From positions 124,001 through 188,000 of the forward strand of contig NZ_FPBC01000006.1 of the NCBI RefSeq assembly GCF_900116605.1: DNA of 64,000 nt. The letters are read 5' to 3'. Positions 1 to 11,149 of the stretch are shown here, piece after piece. Positions within the stretch are counted from its first letter, which is position 1, and the number at the start of each line of letters is the position of its first letter. Position numbers and translations under genes: made by a program. The notes below the pieces were generated by a model that saw only the letters and a program-made list of their open reading frames with translations, was not told where the DNA came from and searched no databases. Origin of the DNA: Pseudomonas marincola. GTDB taxonomy: Bacteria; Pseudomonadota; Gammaproteobacteria; Pseudomonadales; Pseudomonadaceae.

Positions 1-3
1 CAT
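1..3 (-). CDS. lolA: Start codon of the gene after ftsK (probably lolA), rest outside window
   Basis: On the minus strand GAGGAG (positions 13 to 8) is followed four bases later by ATG at 3 to 1, a convincing ribosome binding site and start 31 bases after the ftsK stop. Nothing of the protein is visible. The name rests only on the conserved Pseudomonas order ftsK-lolA (periplasmic lipoprotein carrier), so the identity is inference. Confidence 0.45.
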
Positions 4-34
4 GGAACTCCTCATTATTGAGTCCGGTAAAGGG

Positions 35-2479
35 TTAGTCACGGACCGGCGACGGTGCGATAACTTCACGTGAGCCATTGGTGCTCATGGAGGTTACGAC
101 ACCGGCCATCTCCATTGATTCGATCATCCGCGCAGCGCGGTTGTAACCAATCTTGAGCTTGCGTTGCACGGCCGAGATTGAGGCGCGACGGCTTTCGGTG
201 ACAAAACGCACAGCTTCGTCATAAAGCGGGTCATCTTCACTGTTGTCGCCGTCTTCACCGCTGCCGCCTTCGCCGCTCGGGCCACCTTCTTCAACACCGG
301 CGAGAATCTCTTCGATATAATCCGGCGCACCGCGCAATTTCCACGCCTCCACCACACGGTGAACCTCGTCGTCGGAGACGAAAGCGCCGTGTACGCGAAT
401 CGGTAAACCCGTGCCGGGCGGCAGATACAGCATGTCACCGTGGCCAAGCAATTGTTCGGCGCCGCCCTGGTCGAGAATGGTCCGCGAGTCGATCTTGCTC
501 GACACCTGGAACGCCATACGCGTCGGGATGTTGGCCTTGATCAGACCGGTAATAACGTCAACCGAAGGACGCTGGGTTGCCAGAATCAGGTGAATACCGG
601 CGGCACGCGCCTTCTGGGCGATACGTGCGATCAGCTCTTCAACCTTCTTGCCGACGATCATCATCATGTCGGCAAATTCATCGACCACCACCACGATGGT
701 AGGCAGGGTTTTCAGCAGCGGCGCTTCGTCATCCATGCTCTGGCGACGATACAGCGGGTCTGTCAGCGGCGTACCGGCTTCGATGCCGTCCTTGACCTTG
801 CGGTTGAAGCCGGCAAGGTTACGCACGCCCATCGCCGCCATCAGTTTGTAGCGACGCTCCATCTCGGCAACGCTCCAACGCAGGGCGTTGGCCGCTTCCT
901 TCATGTCGGTTACAACCGGGCACAGCAGGTGCGGAATGCCTTCGTAGATCGACAATTCAAGCATTTTCGGGTCGATCATGATCAGTCGCGCATCTTCAGG
1001 CTGCGACTTGAACAGGATCGACAGGATCATGGCGTTAACGCCCACCGACTTACCGGAACCGGTTGTACCGGCCACCAGCAAGTGCGGCATTTTCGCCAGA
1101 TCGGTAATAACCGGACGACCGCCAATGTCGTGGCCCAACGCCAGGGTTACGGGCGATTTGAAATCGTCGTACTCAGGTGACGACAGCACTTCCGAGAACC
1201 GCACAATCTGCCGGTCTTCGTTAGGAATCTCGATGCCGACTGTGGTTTTGCCCGGAATGACTTCAACCACCCGCACGCTGATCACGGCGATGGAGCGCGC
1301 AAGGTCTTTGGCCAGATTGGAAATACGGCTGACCTTAACCCCGGCAGCAGGCTGGATCTCGAAACGGGTAATAACCGGGCCCGGGTGCACCGACTCAACG
1401 ATGACCTCGACGCCGAACTCCTTGAGCTTGACCTCAAGCAGGCGCGACATTGCCTCCAGCGACTCCGGCGAGAATTGCTTCTGCTTCTTCTCGGCGACAT
1501 CAAGAATAGAGATGGGCGGCAGCGTCCCTTCAATCGCCGAATCAACGAACAGCGGCGCTTGCTTCTCTTTCTGTACGCGCTGGCTCGGCTCGGTTGGTTT
1601 GGGCATGGTGTCCAGCGGCGTGATAATCGGCGCTTTACGCGCATCGCCACTGGCAGCCGGTTTACTCACTGGCTGAGCAGTCGATTCCGGCAGGCGGATC
1701 TCAGGGCTGCGAGCCGCAGGCGCCGGCTCTTTGGCCATGGTTGGCTCGCGACGTTCCTGCGCGATAGCCGCTTTGGGTTTGGCGGGTGCAACAGGCTCGT
1801 CTACCTCACGCAGCTGGGCGATCATCTGCTTGCGCTCGCTGCGCGCATCCCACCAGCGGGTCACGGCGTTCTGCAGTAATTCGAACAAATCGAGGGTGAT
1901 CTTGCCGGTAATGTCCATGACCTTAAACCAGGACAAATCGGTAAACACCGTCAAACCAAACAGAAACAGCGAAATCAGCAAGAGCGTGCTGCCCTGCACG
2001 TTCAGGCCATCGACGGCCATCACACCGAGTGTTTCACCCAGCGCGCCGCCAGCTGAAGCAGGCATGCTTTGCGACGCAGGAAAATGAATGTAAGCCAGTG
2101 CAGAGCCGGCGAACACCAGGAAGATCAGGCCAATCAAACGCCACGAAAACAACCAGCCGCTCCACTGCCAGGGCTGGTGGCGGGCACGGAAAACCTGCCA
2201 CGCTTTGACGCCGAGCAATAACGGGAACAGATACGCGAAGTAACCTATTGCCATAAACAGAATATCGGCAAACCAGGCCCCCGCACGGCCGGCAGCGTTG
2301 TGCACCTGCTGCACGTTGCTGGTATGCGTCCAGCCCGGATCGGCCGAATCATAGGTGAGCAGCGCCATCCACATGTAGAGGCAGAGTGCACCGAGCGCAA
2401 TCAATGCCCCTTCCTTGAGTCGGGAAGGCAGCTGTTGACGCCAGAGAGGGGCTTGGACTGTAGGGCTAGATTTCTTCAA
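35..2479 (-). CDS. ftsK: DNA translocase FtsK
   Basis: Septum-anchored DNA pump that moves sister chromosomes apart at dif during cell division. The protein is about 814 residues, close to the usual Pseudomonas length. The N-terminal ~190 residues hold about four membrane segments; a Pro/Ala/Glu-rich linker follows; the RecA-like motor has Walker A GTTGSGKS at about 471-478 and a hydrophobic Walker B ending DEF; the last ~65 residues form the gamma winged helix that reads KOPS. I chose the TTG at 2479 (MKKSSPTVQ...) because AGGA lies 10 bases upstream and the length matches the family; the frame stays open to a TTG at 2518. Upstream, trxB is divergent. The start choice is inference; the identity is secure. 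Confidence 0.95.
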   Translation of the reverse strand: MKKSSPTVQAPLWRQQLPSRLKEGALIALGALCLYMWMALLTYDSADPGWTHTSNVQQVHNAAGRAGAWFADILFMAIGYFAYLFPLLLGVKAWQVFRARHQPWQWSGWLFSWRLIGLIFLVFAGSALAYIHFPASQSMPASAGGALGETLGVMAVDGLNVQGSTLLLISLFLFGLTVFTDLSWFKVMDITGKITLDLFELLQNAVTRWWDARSERKQMIAQLREVDEPVAPAKPKAAIAQERREPTMAKEPAPAARSPEIRLPESTAQPVSKPAASGDARKAPIITPLDTMPKPTEPSQRVQKEKQAPLFVDSAIEGTLPPISILDVAEKKQKQFSPESLEAMSRLLEVKLKEFGVEVIVESVHPGPVITRFEIQPAAGVKVSRISNLAKDLARSIAVISVRVVEVIPGKTTVGIEIPNEDRQIVRFSEVLSSPEYDDFKSPVTLALGHDIGGRPVITDLAKMPHLLVAGTTGSGKSVGVNAMILSILFKSQPEDARLIMIDPKMLELSIYEGIPHLLCPVVTDMKEAANALRWSVAEMERRYKLMAAMGVRNLAGFNRKVKDGIEAGTPLTDPLYRRQSMDDEAPLLKTLPTIVVVVDEFADMMMIVGKKVEELIARIAQKARAAGIHLILATQRPSVDVITGLIKANIPTRMAFQVSSKIDSRTILDQGGAEQLLGHGDMLYLPPGTGLPIRVHGAFVSDDEVHRVVEAWKLRGAPDYIEEILAGVEEGGPSGEGGSGEDGDNSEDDPLYDEAVRFVTESRRASISAVQRKLKIGYNRAARMIESMEMAGVVTSMSTNGSREVIAPSPVRD

Positions 2480-2688
2480 AACGCATTTGTTCCTGCACCA
2501 GAGGCGCCGATTGATCAATTAACGACAAATGTAATGCCGAGGACTATTGTACGGGTTTGCGAGCGTGATGCCATGAACAAAGGGTACATGGAGATTACGC
2601 GCAACGTGCCATAGCAAAGGCCTTCGGTGTAGCATAACTACCAACATCTTCTGTGCTGCTTAATTTGAGCATGCATTTTCTTTTGTGA

Positions 2689-3660
<972 letters not shown>

Positions 3661-3718
3661 TCGAGCAACCCCGCAGGCGCACGGCAAACGTGCGCCCTGC
3701 CCTCTTCTGGAAAACTAG

Positions 3719-4399
3719 ATGCTGACCTGGCTACAACGTGACTCATTAAGTTTTCCACCGCTTAACAAAGCCCTGCGTGAACCCGACGGCCTGCTGGCCG
3801 CCGGCGGCGACCTGAGCCCCGAACGCCTGATTGCTGCGTATCGACACGGCTGCTTTCCCTGGTATCAGGATGGCCAGCCTCTGTTGTGGTGGTCACCTGA
3901 TCCGCGCATGGTACTAATCCCCGAAGAACTGCATGTTTCGCGCAGCCTGGCCAAGGTTATTCGCCAGGGCGTGTATCGCGTTACTTTTGATCAGGACTTC
4001 GCCAGCGTCATCCACGCTTGCTCGCAACCGCGCGCCTATGCCGATGGCACGTGGATCACCGACGCCATGCAACAGGCTTATATCGAACTGCATCGGCGCG
4101 GCTACGCCCACAGCGTTGAGGTTTGGCGTGACGATGAACTGGTTGGCGGTTTATATGGTCTGGCAATGGGCCAGCTGTTTTTTGGCGAGTCGATGTTCAG
4201 CCGCGCCGACAACGCCTCCAAAGTAGGTTTCGTGACGCTGGTGCAACACCTTCAGCGCTGGGGTTTCGTCATGATTGACTGTCAGATGCACACGCAACAT
4301 TTGCAGAGCCTTGGCGCCCGCCCGATCAGCCGTGAACAATTTTCGCGTACGCTGCATACTCATCTTGAGCAGGCTGCAAACGCTCACTGGTCCGCCTAG
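3719..4399 (+). CDS. aat: Leucyl/phenylalanyl-tRNA--protein transferase
   Basis: Transfers Leu or Phe from aminoacyl-tRNA to proteins with N-terminal Arg or Lys, creating N-degrons that ClpS and ClpAP destroy. The 226-residue protein shows family hallmarks: [21 protein letters not shown] near the N-terminus, [20 protein letters not shown], and [19 protein letters not shown] in the GNAT-like fold. It lies in the conserved trxB-aat-bpt-infA cluster, 56 bases before bpt. Its partners clpS and clpA are 4 kb downstream, so much of one degradation pathway is in this segment. Confidence 0.96.
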   Translation: MLTWLQRDSLSFPPLNKALREPDGLLAAGGDLSPERLIAAYRHGCFPWYQDGQPLLWWSPDPRMVLIPEELHVSRSLAKVIRQGVYRVTFDQDFASVIHACSQPRAYADGTWITDAMQQAYIELHRRGYAHSVEVWRDDELVGGLYGLAMGQLFFGESMFSRADNASKVGFVTLVQHLQRWGFVMIDCQMHTQHLQSLGARPISREQFSRTLHTHLEQAANAHWSA

Positions 4400-4455
4400 T
4401 CGACTCGTTCAGCCTGACATACACTTGTTACCAAGGCTTAACCCGAGACACCGCC

Positions 4456-5163
4456 ATGACCGAGCTGGCCAGATTGAAGTTTTACGCCACTCAGCCTCAC
4501 GCCTGCAGTTACCTGCCAGATGAGCAGGCGACCACATTGTTCCTCGACCCGAGCCAGCCAATGGACGTCGAGGTGTACGCAGAGCTTTCTGAGTTGGGCT
4601 TTCGCCGCAGCGGCGATCACCTGTATCGCCCGCACTGCCAAAATTGTGTGGCGTGCGTTCCGGCGCGTATTCCTGCTGAAACCTTTACGCCCAATCGCCA
4701 GCAACGCAAGATCCTCAAGCGCAACGAAGACATCGTGGTCACACCCGCGCGGCCGGTTTTCAACGAGGAGTACTACGCGCTGTACAGCCGCTATATCGAA
4801 CAGCGTCACGCCGATGGCGATATGTACCCGCCGAGTCACGACCAATTTTCGACTTTTCTGGTGCGCTCACTTTCCTTCTCGCGCTTTTACGAATTCCGGA
4901 AAGACGGCCGTCTGGTGGCGATTGCCGTGACCGATGTGCTGCCAAACGGGCTCTCAGCGGTTTACACGTTTTACGACCCAAGCGAGGAACGCCGCAGCCT
5001 TGGGCGCTTTGCGATCCTGTGGCAGATCAATCAGACTCAGCAGTTAGGGCTGCATGCGCTGTACCTGGGTTATTGGATCAAGAACTGCAAAAAAATGAAT
5101 TACAAGACTCAATACCGGCCCATTGAGCTGTTTATTAATCAACGCTGGATCACTCTTAACTGA
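4456..5163 (+). CDS. bpt: Aspartate/glutamate leucyltransferase
   Basis: Adds Leu from Leu-tRNA to proteins starting with Asp or Glu, the bacterial counterpart of eukaryotic ATE1 and a second entry into the Leu N-degron pathway. The 235-residue protein has the N-terminal Cys-containing segment ([16 protein letters not shown]), [16 protein letters not shown] in the ATE N-domain, and the C-terminal ATE region ending [20 protein letters not shown]. It follows aat in the same direction and precedes infA by 100 bases, as in other Pseudomonas. Confidence 0.95.
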
Positions 5164-5263
5164 GGAGACTGGCGAATCTGCCTATTTTCGGGCACAATGC
5201 ACGCCGCTTTTGCCTGGAGCCAGTCGCACCGGGCCATTCATTGGATACCGAGGGCTTTACTGC

Positions 5264-5482
5264 ATGTCGAAAGAAGACAGCTTCGAAATGGAAGGCACTG
5301 TCGTCGACACCCTGCCCAACACCATGTTTCGTGTGGAGTTGGAAAATGGGCACGTCGTAACCGCGCACATCTCCGGAAAGATGCGCAAGAACTACATCCG
5401 CATTCTTACTGGCGATAAAGTACGCGTTGAACTAACGCCTTATGACTTGAGCAAAGGCCGCATTACATACCGCGCGCGCTAA
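5264..5482 (+). CDS. infA: Translation initiation factor IF-1
   Basis: Single OB-fold factor that occupies the ribosomal A site during initiation. The 72-residue sequence ([18 protein letters not shown]... ending GRITYRAR) has the standard IF-1 length and conserved core. The frame is open further upstream, but only the ATG at 5264 gives the standard N-terminus. A strong terminator follows at once. Confidence 0.98.
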
Positions 5483-5495
5483 GCCAGTCACCAGT

Positions 5496-5525
5496 AAAAA
5501 CGCCCGGCTTGCCGGGCGTTTTTGT
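5496..5525 (+). terminator. Rho-independent terminator of infA
   Basis: The arms CGCCCGGC and GCCGGGCG enclose a TT loop and are followed by TTTTTG; an A-run precedes the stem. It ends the trxB-aat-bpt-infA group. Confidence 0.9.
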
Positions 5526-5561
5526 GTGCGTGAGGAAAAATAAACGGGCAGCCAATGGCCG

Positions 5562-5597
5562 CCATGACGGTTTACCCTTTGGGTTAACCATCCTCCG
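5562..5597 (-). repeat. Palindromic element, copy 1 (minus orientation)
   Basis: Read on the minus strand the element is CGGAGGATGG, a TTAACCC/GGGTAAA-type stem with an AAA loop, then CCGTCATGG. GATGG and CCGTC can extend the stem with one G-U pair. The same flanks recur around different stems at the other copies. Confidence 0.8.
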
Positions 5598-5617
5598 TTT
5601 CGTATAACCGCCGCTCA

Positions 5618-5661
5618 CATGCCGATTGCATACCGATTACATGCCGATTGCTTGCCGATTG
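5618..5661 (+). repeat. 11-bp microrepeat, four units
   Basis: Four contiguous 11-mers: CATGCCGATTG, CATACCGATTA, CATGCCGATTG and CTTGCCGATTG. The equivalent place in the second long unit (about 5842-5863) has only about two units. Confidence 0.8.
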
Positions 5662-5665
5662 CATT

Positions 5666-5707
5666 CGGAGGATGGATAGCCGAGCCTCCCTCGGCAATCC
5701 GTCATGG
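5666..5707 (+). repeat. Palindromic element, copy 2 (plus orientation)
   Basis: CGGAGGATGG, then stem ATAGCCGAG / CTCGGCAAT around a short C-rich loop, then CCGTCATGG. The flanks equal those of copy 1 but the stem is different and longer. Confidence 0.8.
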
Positions 5708-5784
5708 ACGCGCCAGCGTCCGCACTTGATCCCCGCCCGCGCCTCGACACACAATTTCGATCAAAGCCGGGCAGCCAATGGCTA

Positions 5785-5820
5785 CCATGACGGTTTACCC
5801 TTCGGGTTAACCATCCTCCG
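5785..5820 (-). repeat. Palindromic element, copy 3 (minus orientation)
   Basis: Near-identical to copy 1: CCATGACGG, TTTACCC, a short loop, GGGTTAA, CCATCCTCCG as read on the plus strand. Only the loop base differs. Confidence 0.8.
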
Positions 5821-5866
5821 TTTTCGTATAACCGCCGATCGCATGCGATTGCATGCCGATTACATT

Positions 5867-5908
5867 CGGAGGATGGATAGCCGAGCCTCTCTCGGCAATC
5901 CGTCATGG
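5867..5908 (+). repeat. Palindromic element, copy 4 (plus orientation)
   Basis: Near-identical to copy 2, with the same ATAGCCGAG / CTCGGCAAT stem and one loop-side base change. Confidence 0.8.
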
Positions 5909-5984
5909 ACGTGCCAACGTCCACATTTGATCCCGACCCACGCCCCGACACACAATTTCGATCAAATCAGGCAGCCGGCGGCCG

Positions 5985-6020
5985 CCATGACGGTTTACCC
6001 TGCGGGTTAACCATCCTCCG
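5985..6020 (-). repeat. Palindromic element, copy 5 (minus orientation)
   Basis: Same minus-oriented type as copies 1 and 3, in the partial third unit. Loop and neighbouring bases vary (TTTACCC TGC GGGTTAA). Confidence 0.8.
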
Positions 6021-6084
6021 TTTTCGTATGACGTCCGATCGCATTGGGCGCCTGCAAATCGTACTCACGATTTTCTTGGCGCAA

Positions 6085-6115
6085 TAAAAAACGCCCACTG
6101 CATGCAACGGGCGTT
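6085..6115 (-). terminator. Rho-independent terminator downstream of clpA
   Basis: On the minus strand, ACGCCC, a 12-base loop that can itself pair, GGGCGT, then a T6 run. This is a good intrinsic terminator for the clpS-clpA side. Confidence 0.8.
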
Positions 6116-6140
6116 AGATTCAAACCAACGGCAAGCCTGT

Positions 6141-6168
6141 AACCGGCGCCCAACATCGGGCGCCGGTT
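6141..6168 (-). terminator. Perfect 11-bp hairpin just after clpA
   Basis: AACCGGCGCCC and GGGCGCCGGTT pair perfectly around a 6-base loop, 15 bases past the clpA stop. It lacks a T-run, so it may protect the mRNA 3' end rather than terminate by itself. Confidence 0.5.
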
Positions 6169-6182
6169 GCACAACCTGATTA

Positions 6183-8453
6183 TCAGGCCATTTCGGCTGC
6201 GGTTTCGAACTCGAAGGTCAGTTCGCCATCGACCAGATCGACATGCACCACGCCGCCATGCTCGGACAGCTCGCCAAACAGAATTTCTTCTGCCAGCGGA
6301 CGCTTGATCTTGTCCTGGATCAAGCGTGCCATCGGCCGGGCGCCCATCGTCACGTCATAGCCCTTCTCCGCCAGCCAGCCACGCGCCGCATCCGAAACAT
6401 CGAGCTGTACGCGCTTGTCCTCAAGTTGAGCCTGCAGCTCGGTAAGGAACTTGTCGATGATGCTCTTGATGACTTCAGTGCTGAGGCGGCCAAACTGGAT
6501 TATGGTATCCAGACGGTTACGGAACTCCGGCGTGAAGCTCTTCTTGATGACTTCCATGGCATCGGTCGAGTGATCCTGATGGGTAAAACCAATCGATGCC
6601 CGCGCTGCTGTTTCCGCGCCGGCATTGGTGGTCATGATCAGGATGACATTGCGGAAATCCGCCTTGCGACCGTTGTTGTCGGTGAGCGTGCCGTGGTCCA
6701 TCACCTGCAACAGCAGGTTGAAGACTTCCGGGTGGGCCTTTTCGATCTCATCAAGCAGCAACACGCAGTGCGGCGTCTTGGTGATGGCTTCGGTGAGCAG
6801 TCCGCCCTGATCGAAACCCACATAGCCAGGCGGCGCACCAATCAGCCGTGAAACCGTATGGCGCTCCATGTATTCCGACATATCGAAGCGAATCAGCTCG
6901 ACACCCAGCGACTTCGACAACTGCCGCGCCGCCTCGGTCTTGCCGACACCTGTTGGCCCGGCAAACAGGAACGAGCCCACTGGTTTGTCCGGCGCCTTGA
7001 GGCCTGCACGTGACAGCTTGATCGCGGTAGACAGCGATTCAATGGCTGCATCCTGACCAAATACGGTCAGCTTGAGGTCGCGCTCAAGGTTGCGCAGAAG
7101 CTCTTTGTCGGAGCTGCTGACATGCTTAGGCGGAATACGCGCAATTTTCGCAACGATATCTTCAACCTGCGCCACGTCGATGCGCTTGACGCGTTTGTCG
7201 ACGGGTTGCAGACGCTGGAAGGCGCCCGCCTCGTCAATCACGTCGATGGCTTTGTCAGGCATGTGACGGTCGTTGATATAACGCGCTGCAAGCTCAGCCG
7301 CTGCGCGCAACGCCTCATCGCTGTACTCGATACTGTGATGCTGCTCAAAACGCCCCTTGAGGCCTCTGAGAATGCTGATGGTGTCTTCAACCGAGGGCTC
7401 GACAACATCGACCTTCTGGAAGCGACGGGCAAGCGCCCTGTCCTTCTCGAAGATGCCGCGAAACTCCTGGAAGGTGGTTGAGCCAATGCAGCGTATCTCG
7501 CCAGACGAAAGCATCGGCTTGAGCAGGTTGGACGCATCCATCACCCCGCCCGACGCGGCTCCGGCACCAATGATGGTGTGGATTTCGTCGATAAACAGGA
7601 TCGCATGCGGGCGCTTGCGCAACTCGTTGAGCAAGGCCTTCAGACGCTTCTCGAAGTCGCCACGGTATTTGGTGCCCGCCAGTAACGCGCCCAGATCCAG
7701 CGAGTAGACCACGCTGTCTGCGAGCAAGTCCGGCACCATGCCGTCGACAATACGCTTAGCCAGGCCTTCCGCGATTGCTGTCTTACCCACTCCAGCTTCA
7801 CCAACCAGCAGCGGATTGTTTTTGCGCCGGCGCGCCAGAATCTGCGCGACACGCTCGACTTCGGACTCGCGACCGACCAGCGGATCAATCCGACCCTGAC
7901 GCGCCGCCTCGTTGAGGTTGCTGGCGTAGGAGTCGAGCGGATTACCCGACATAGGCGAATCGCCTGCGTCTTCGTCCTGCATCTCCTGTTCGCTTTCGCT
8001 GTGCTCGCCATGGCCCGGCACCTTGGAGATGCCATGGGCGATGAAGTTGACCACATCGATGCGGGCAACGCTCTGCTGCTTGAGCAGGAACACAGCCTGG
8101 CTCTCCTGCTCGCTGAAAATGGCGACCAGCACATTGGCGCCCGTGACTTCGCGCTTGCCAGAGCTTTGTACGTGGAATACCGCGCGCTGCAAGACTCGCT
8201 GAAACCCGAGTGTAGGCTGGGTTTCGCGTTCTTCATCATGGGCCGGAATAAGCGGAGTCGTGGAGTCGATAAACTCCAGCAGATCGTGACGCAGCTTGTC
8301 CAGGCTGGCACCACAGGCGCGCAGCACGCTGGCCGCCGCCTCGTTATCTAACAGGGCTAATAATAGATGCTCAACCGTCATGAATTCATGACGCTTGTTG
8401 CGGGCCTCTTTAAAGGCCAGGTTGAGGGTTACTTCGAGCTCTCGATTTAACAT
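6183..8453 (-). CDS. clpA: ATP-dependent Clp protease ATP-binding subunit ClpA
   Basis: AAA+ unfoldase that feeds substrates to ClpP. The 756-residue protein has the double ClpN repeat that docks ClpS (1-145), the first ATPase module with Walker A GEAGVGKT (218-225) and Walker B ILFIDE (285-290), the second module with GPTGVGKT (499-506), and the ClpP-contacting IGF loop at 621-623 followed by [13 protein letters not shown] lies before the ATG. It is 29 bases downstream of clpS, so adaptor and unfoldase are probably co-transcribed. Confidence 0.97.
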   Translation of the reverse strand: MLNRELEVTLNLAFKEARNKRHEFMTVEHLLLALLDNEAAASVLRACGASLDKLRHDLLEFIDSTTPLIPAHDEERETQPTLGFQRVLQRAVFHVQSSGKREVTGANVLVAIFSEQESQAVFLLKQQSVARIDVVNFIAHGISKVPGHGEHSESEQEMQDEDAGDSPMSGNPLDSYASNLNEAARQGRIDPLVGRESEVERVAQILARRRKNNPLLVGEAGVGKTAIAEGLAKRIVDGMVPDLLADSVVYSLDLGALLAGTKYRGDFEKRLKALLNELRKRPHAILFIDEIHTIIGAGAASGGVMDASNLLKPMLSSGEIRCIGSTTFQEFRGIFEKDRALARRFQKVDVVEPSVEDTISILRGLKGRFEQHHSIEYSDEALRAAAELAARYINDRHMPDKAIDVIDEAGAFQRLQPVDKRVKRIDVAQVEDIVAKIARIPPKHVSSSDKELLRNLERDLKLTVFGQDAAIESLSTAIKLSRAGLKAPDKPVGSFLFAGPTGVGKTEAARQLSKSLGVELIRFDMSEYMERHTVSRLIGAPPGYVGFDQGGLLTEAITKTPHCVLLLDEIEKAHPEVFNLLLQVMDHGTLTDNNGRKADFRNVILIMTTNAGAETAARASIGFTHQDHSTDAMEVIKKSFTPEFRNRLDTIIQFGRLSTEVIKSIIDKFLTELQAQLEDKRVQLDVSDAARGWLAEKGYDVTMGARPMARLIQDKIKRPLAEEILFGELSEHGGVVHVDLVDGELTFEFETAAEMA

Positions 8454-8482
8454 AGCTGCACCTCGTGCCCAAGTGGTCGGCT

Positions 8483-8863
8483 TTAGCCGTCCTTCTCGAT
8501 CTCACAGAGTAGTGGGTGTTGGCTTTCGCGCGCATATTGGTTGACCTGCATCGCCTTGGTTTCAGCGATGTCGCGGGTATAAACCCCGCAAACTGCTCGT
8601 CCCTCTGTATGGACGGTCAGCATTATCTTGGTCGCCACCTCCCGATTCAGATTGAAGAAAACCTCGAGTATCTCAACCACAAAGTCCATCGGTGTGTAAT
8701 CGTCATTAAACAAAATCACCTTATACATTGGGGGCGCCTGCAACGCGGGCTTGGCTTCCTGCAATGCCACACCAGAGGAGTCGTCCTCATGCGTTGCGGG
8801 TCGATCCTGATTGAATGTTAGTCGAATCTGGCTACTTGCATGCATGTTGAAAATTGAACTCAT
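8483..8863 (-). CDS. clpS: ATP-dependent Clp protease adaptor ClpS
   Basis: Recognises N-degrons and hands them to ClpA. The protein is 126 residues from the ATG at 8863, or 120 from an internal ATG (MHASSQIRL), which looks closer to described homologues; neither has a clear ribosome site, so the start is uncertain. The core has [20 protein letters not shown], the binding-pocket segment [23 protein letters not shown], and the C-terminus [11 protein letters not shown]. It is divergent from cspD and followed by clpA. Confidence 0.95.
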   Translation of the reverse strand: MSSIFNMHASSQIRLTFNQDRPATHEDDSSGVALQEAKPALQAPPMYKVILFNDDYTPMDFVVEILEVFFNLNREVATKIMLTVHTEGRAVCGVYTRDIAETKAMQVNQYARESQHPLLCEIEKDG

Positions 8864-9074
8864 GGCTATTTGTATCTGGATGCGGGTTTCATCTTGATCG
8901 AAGTCACAGCCAATAACGCTGGCGCCTTGACTATCGGCAAAACGGTGTTACAAACAATGAATACCCGGTTTGGGTAATAAGAGGTTCCGTGTTCTCGCCT
9001 TCCAGCTTGATGAATTCGCGGAGTCAAAGTGGATGATACTCCAGAGGTGGAGTCCTTTGCAGAGGGATATCAGC

Positions 9075-9338
9075 ATGCTAAGCGGTAAGGTCAAGTGGTT
9101 CAACAACGCTAAAGGTTACGGCTTTATTGTGGCTGATGGTGGCGATGAGGACCTGTTCGCCCACTTCTCGGCGATCCAGATGGAAGGCTACAAAACCCTG
9201 AAGGCTGGTCAGCCGGTAAGCTTCGATATTATTCAAGGTCCCAAAGGCCTCCACGCCGTTAACATCAACTCAATCACGGCCAGCGTCGATACCGCCGCTG
9301 CCACTGTGCAAACCCCGAGTGTTACGGTCGAAGCCTGA
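9075..9338 (+). CDS. cspD: Cold-shock-like protein CspD
   Basis: Single cold-shock domain of 87 residues with both RNA-binding motifs (KGYGFIV and DLFAHFSAI). The ~20-residue Ala/Thr/Val-rich tail and position next to clpS match CspD, which in E. coli is induced in stationary phase and inhibits replication. The ATG at 9075 is chosen because GAGGG precedes it and it gives the standard [10 protein letters not shown] start. A leader of up to ~200 bases separates it from divergent clpS. Confidence 0.93.
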   Translation: MLSGKVKWFNNAKGYGFIVADGGDEDLFAHFSAIQMEGYKTLKAGQPVSFDIIQGPKGLHAVNINSITASVDTAAATVQTPSVTVEA

Positions 9339-9354
9339 CTCACGCGTGAACCCA

Positions 9355-9388
9355 TAAAAAAGCCGGTCGCGAGACCGGCTTTGTTTTG
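9355..9388 (+). terminator. Terminator of cspD
   Basis: AGCCGGTC and GACCGGCT pair around GCGA, with an A-run before and TTGTTTTG after. It sits between cspD and convergent icd and could act in both directions. Confidence 0.85.
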
Positions 9389-9433
9389 CACGGAATTCTC
9401 GCCTATCCAGAAGACAGGCGAGAGGCCCGAAAG

Positions 9434-10690
9434 TTACATATGCGCGATCATTTGATCGCCAAACTCAGAGCACGACATCAATTTTGCACCGTCCATCAGG
9501 CGCTCGAAGTCGTACGTTACGGTCTTCGCATCAATGGCGCCTTCCGTGCCCTTGATCAGCAAGTCCGCCGCTTCCAGCCAGCCCATGTGGCGCAGCATCA
9601 TCTCGGCCGAGAGAATCAGCGAGCCCGGGTTGACCTTGTCCTGCCCTGCGTACTTCGGCGCAGTGCCGTGGGTCGCTTCGAACATGGCAATGGTGTCGGA
9701 CAGGTTGGCGCCTGGCGCGATACCAATACCGCCGACTTCCGCCGCCAGTGCGTCAGACAGGTAGTCACCATTGAGATTGAGGGTGGCAATCACGTCATAT
9801 TCAGCCGGGCGCAGCAGAATCTGCTGGAGCATGGCATCGGCGATTGCATCCTTGACCACAATATTCTTGCCGGATTTCGGGTTCTTGAACTGCATCCACG
9901 GGCCGCCATCGAGCAGTTCGGCGCCGAACTCGTCACGCGCCACCTCGTAGCCCCACTCTTTGAAGGCACCTTCGGTGAACTTCATGATGTTGCCCTTGTG
10001 CACGATAGTCACCGAGCTGCGGTCGTTGTCGACTGCGTACTGCAATGCCTTGCGTACCAGGCGCTTGGTGCCTTCTTGTGAAACCGGCTTGACGCCAATG
10101 CCGCAGTTTTCGGTGAAGCGGATCTTCTTCACGCCCATTTCTTCGGTCAAGAACTTGATGACCTTGATGGCTTCTGGCGAGCCGGCCTTCCACTCGACGC
10201 CGGCATAAATGTCTTCAGAGTTCTCGCGGAAGATCACCATGTCGACATCACCCGGTTTCTTCACCGGGCTTGGCACACCAGTGAACCAGCGTACCGGGCG
10301 CTGGCACACGTAAAGGTCCAGCTCTTGGCGCAGGGCCACGTTGAGCGAGCGGATGCCGCCGCCAACCGGCGTGGTCAGCGGGCCTTTGATCGATACAACG
10401 TAGTCGCGAACGGCTTCGAGGGTTTCTTTTGGCAGCCAGGTGTCCTGATCGTAAACCTGAGTGGCTTTTTCACCCGCATACACTTCCATCCAGGAAATCT
10501 TGCGCTTGCCGCCATAGGCTTTCTCTACAGCTGCATCGACAACCTTGATCATCACCGGGCTGATATCGACGCCGATACCATCCCCTTCGATGTAAGGAAT
10601 GATCGGGTTATCCGGAACATTGAGCGACATGTCGGCATTCACGGTGATTTTGTCACCGGTTGCTGGCACCTGGATCTTTTGGTATCCCAT
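9434..10690 (-). CDS. icd: NADP-dependent isocitrate dehydrogenase (dimeric type)
   Basis: Oxidative decarboxylation of isocitrate to 2-oxoglutarate in the TCA cycle. The 418-residue protein has the substrate loop [20 protein letters not shown], with S115 matching the Ser that AceK phosphorylates in E. coli, and C-terminal [17 protein letters not shown], the NADP-type cofactor region. AGGAG precedes the ATG at 10690; the frame extends 26 codons upstream without a ribosome site. It is divergent from idh, an unrelated isozyme. Confidence 0.97.
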   Translation of the reverse strand: MGYQKIQVPATGDKITVNADMSLNVPDNPIIPYIEGDGIGVDISPVMIKVVDAAVEKAYGGKRKISWMEVYAGEKATQVYDQDTWLPKETLEAVRDYVVSIKGPLTTPVGGGIRSLNVALRQELDLYVCQRPVRWFTGVPSPVKKPGDVDMVIFRENSEDIYAGVEWKAGSPEAIKVIKFLTEEMGVKKIRFTENCGIGVKPVSQEGTKRLVRKALQYAVDNDRSSVTIVHKGNIMKFTEGAFKEWGYEVARDEFGAELLDGGPWMQFKNPKSGKNIVVKDAIADAMLQQILLRPAEYDVIATLNLNGDYLSDALAAEVGGIGIAPGANLSDTIAMFEATHGTAPKYAGQDKVNPGSLILSAEMMLRHMGWLEAADLLIKGTEGAIDAKTVTYDFERLMDGAKLMSCSEFGDQMIAHM

Positions 10691-11149
10691 GCTGAACTCC
10701 TGTTTTTGAATGAACCGTGTTATTGCATTCAGCGTAGCGCAATCAATCGGGCAGGCACTACGCTGCAAATGATTACGAGGCCAACCATACAGGTTTTAAA
10801 CCCTCGTTATGAACGGTAATACATGCAGAGCAAAATAATGGCTGGTCGCCTATCGCCCACCTTCTAGACATTGGTCTACAGCTTGAAGTTCTTAGTTTGC
10901 TATCGACAGTGTTATAATCGTGCGCCGTGACCTTGCAGTCATAGAGAGAGCCCCTGTCCGTTACAGGACGTCCGCCTCTCGGATGCGCCGGTGTTAGCAC
11001 CCTAACCCGGCGAATAACACTCTACTGGTACAACCAACCTTGCGTGGTAAACGCTCGAATTCCGACTCAAGCCCAAGCATTGAGTGGACGCATCTACACG
11101 GTGCACCTCGAGACCCTGTCCGCGCCTAGAAAAGAAGAGAGTTTCCTTG
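10691..11149. promoter_or_regulatory. Divergent icd/idh control region
   Basis: 459 bases without a gene. On the plus strand a perfect TATAAT at 10913-10918 points to idh; its -35 is weak. Transcription from there would give a ~225-base idh leader containing CCTGT/ACAGG at 10953-10967, enclosed by GAGAG/CTCTC arms, and a strong hairpin at 10986-11012. I see no convincing icd promoter. Confidence 0.6.
10986..11012 (+). promoter_or_regulatory. Strong hairpin in the idh leader
   Basis: CGCCGG, a bulged T, GTTAG, loop CACC, CTAAC, CCGGCG form an 11-bp stem. No T-run follows, so a simple terminator is unlikely. Confidence 0.6.

Larger units (their letters stand above)
5546..6038. repeat. Tandem long repeat, two full units and one partial
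   Basis: Unit 1 spans about 5546-5768, unit 2 about 5769-5969, and a partial third about 5970-6038. Each begins with a GCAGCC(A/G)..GGC..CCATGACGG segment and contains a minus-oriented palindrome. Units 1 and 2 also share a plus-oriented palindrome and a tail ending ACACAATTTCGATCAAA. Unit 1 is about 22 bp longer, mostly because it has two more copies of an 11-bp microrepeat (5618-5661). Confidence 0.85.
5526..6182. other. Gene-free block with a repeat cluster between infA and clpA
   Basis: About 650 bases without a credible gene. It contains two tandem ~200-223 bp units and a partial third (5546-6038), each carrying palindromic elements listed separately, then the two clpA-side hairpins. 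Open frames of up to 120 codons cross it on both strands, but their translations merely echo the DNA repeats and they lack a ribosome site. Confidence 0.75.

Noticed and set aside
5637..6010. Open frames on both strands in the repeat block that encode repeated peptide segments
   Set aside because: The peptide repetition is caused by the DNA repeats; there is no ribosome site or similarity to a known protein.
5546..6038. Possible CRISPR array
   Set aside because: The repeats alternate orientation, lie ~36-42 bp long in 200-bp units, and the intervening DNA is itself repeated rather than unique spacers; no cas genes are near.
10747..10770. Sigma-54-like GG...GC pair upstream of idh
   Set aside because: The spacing between the GG and GC elements is one base short and flanking bases match poorly.
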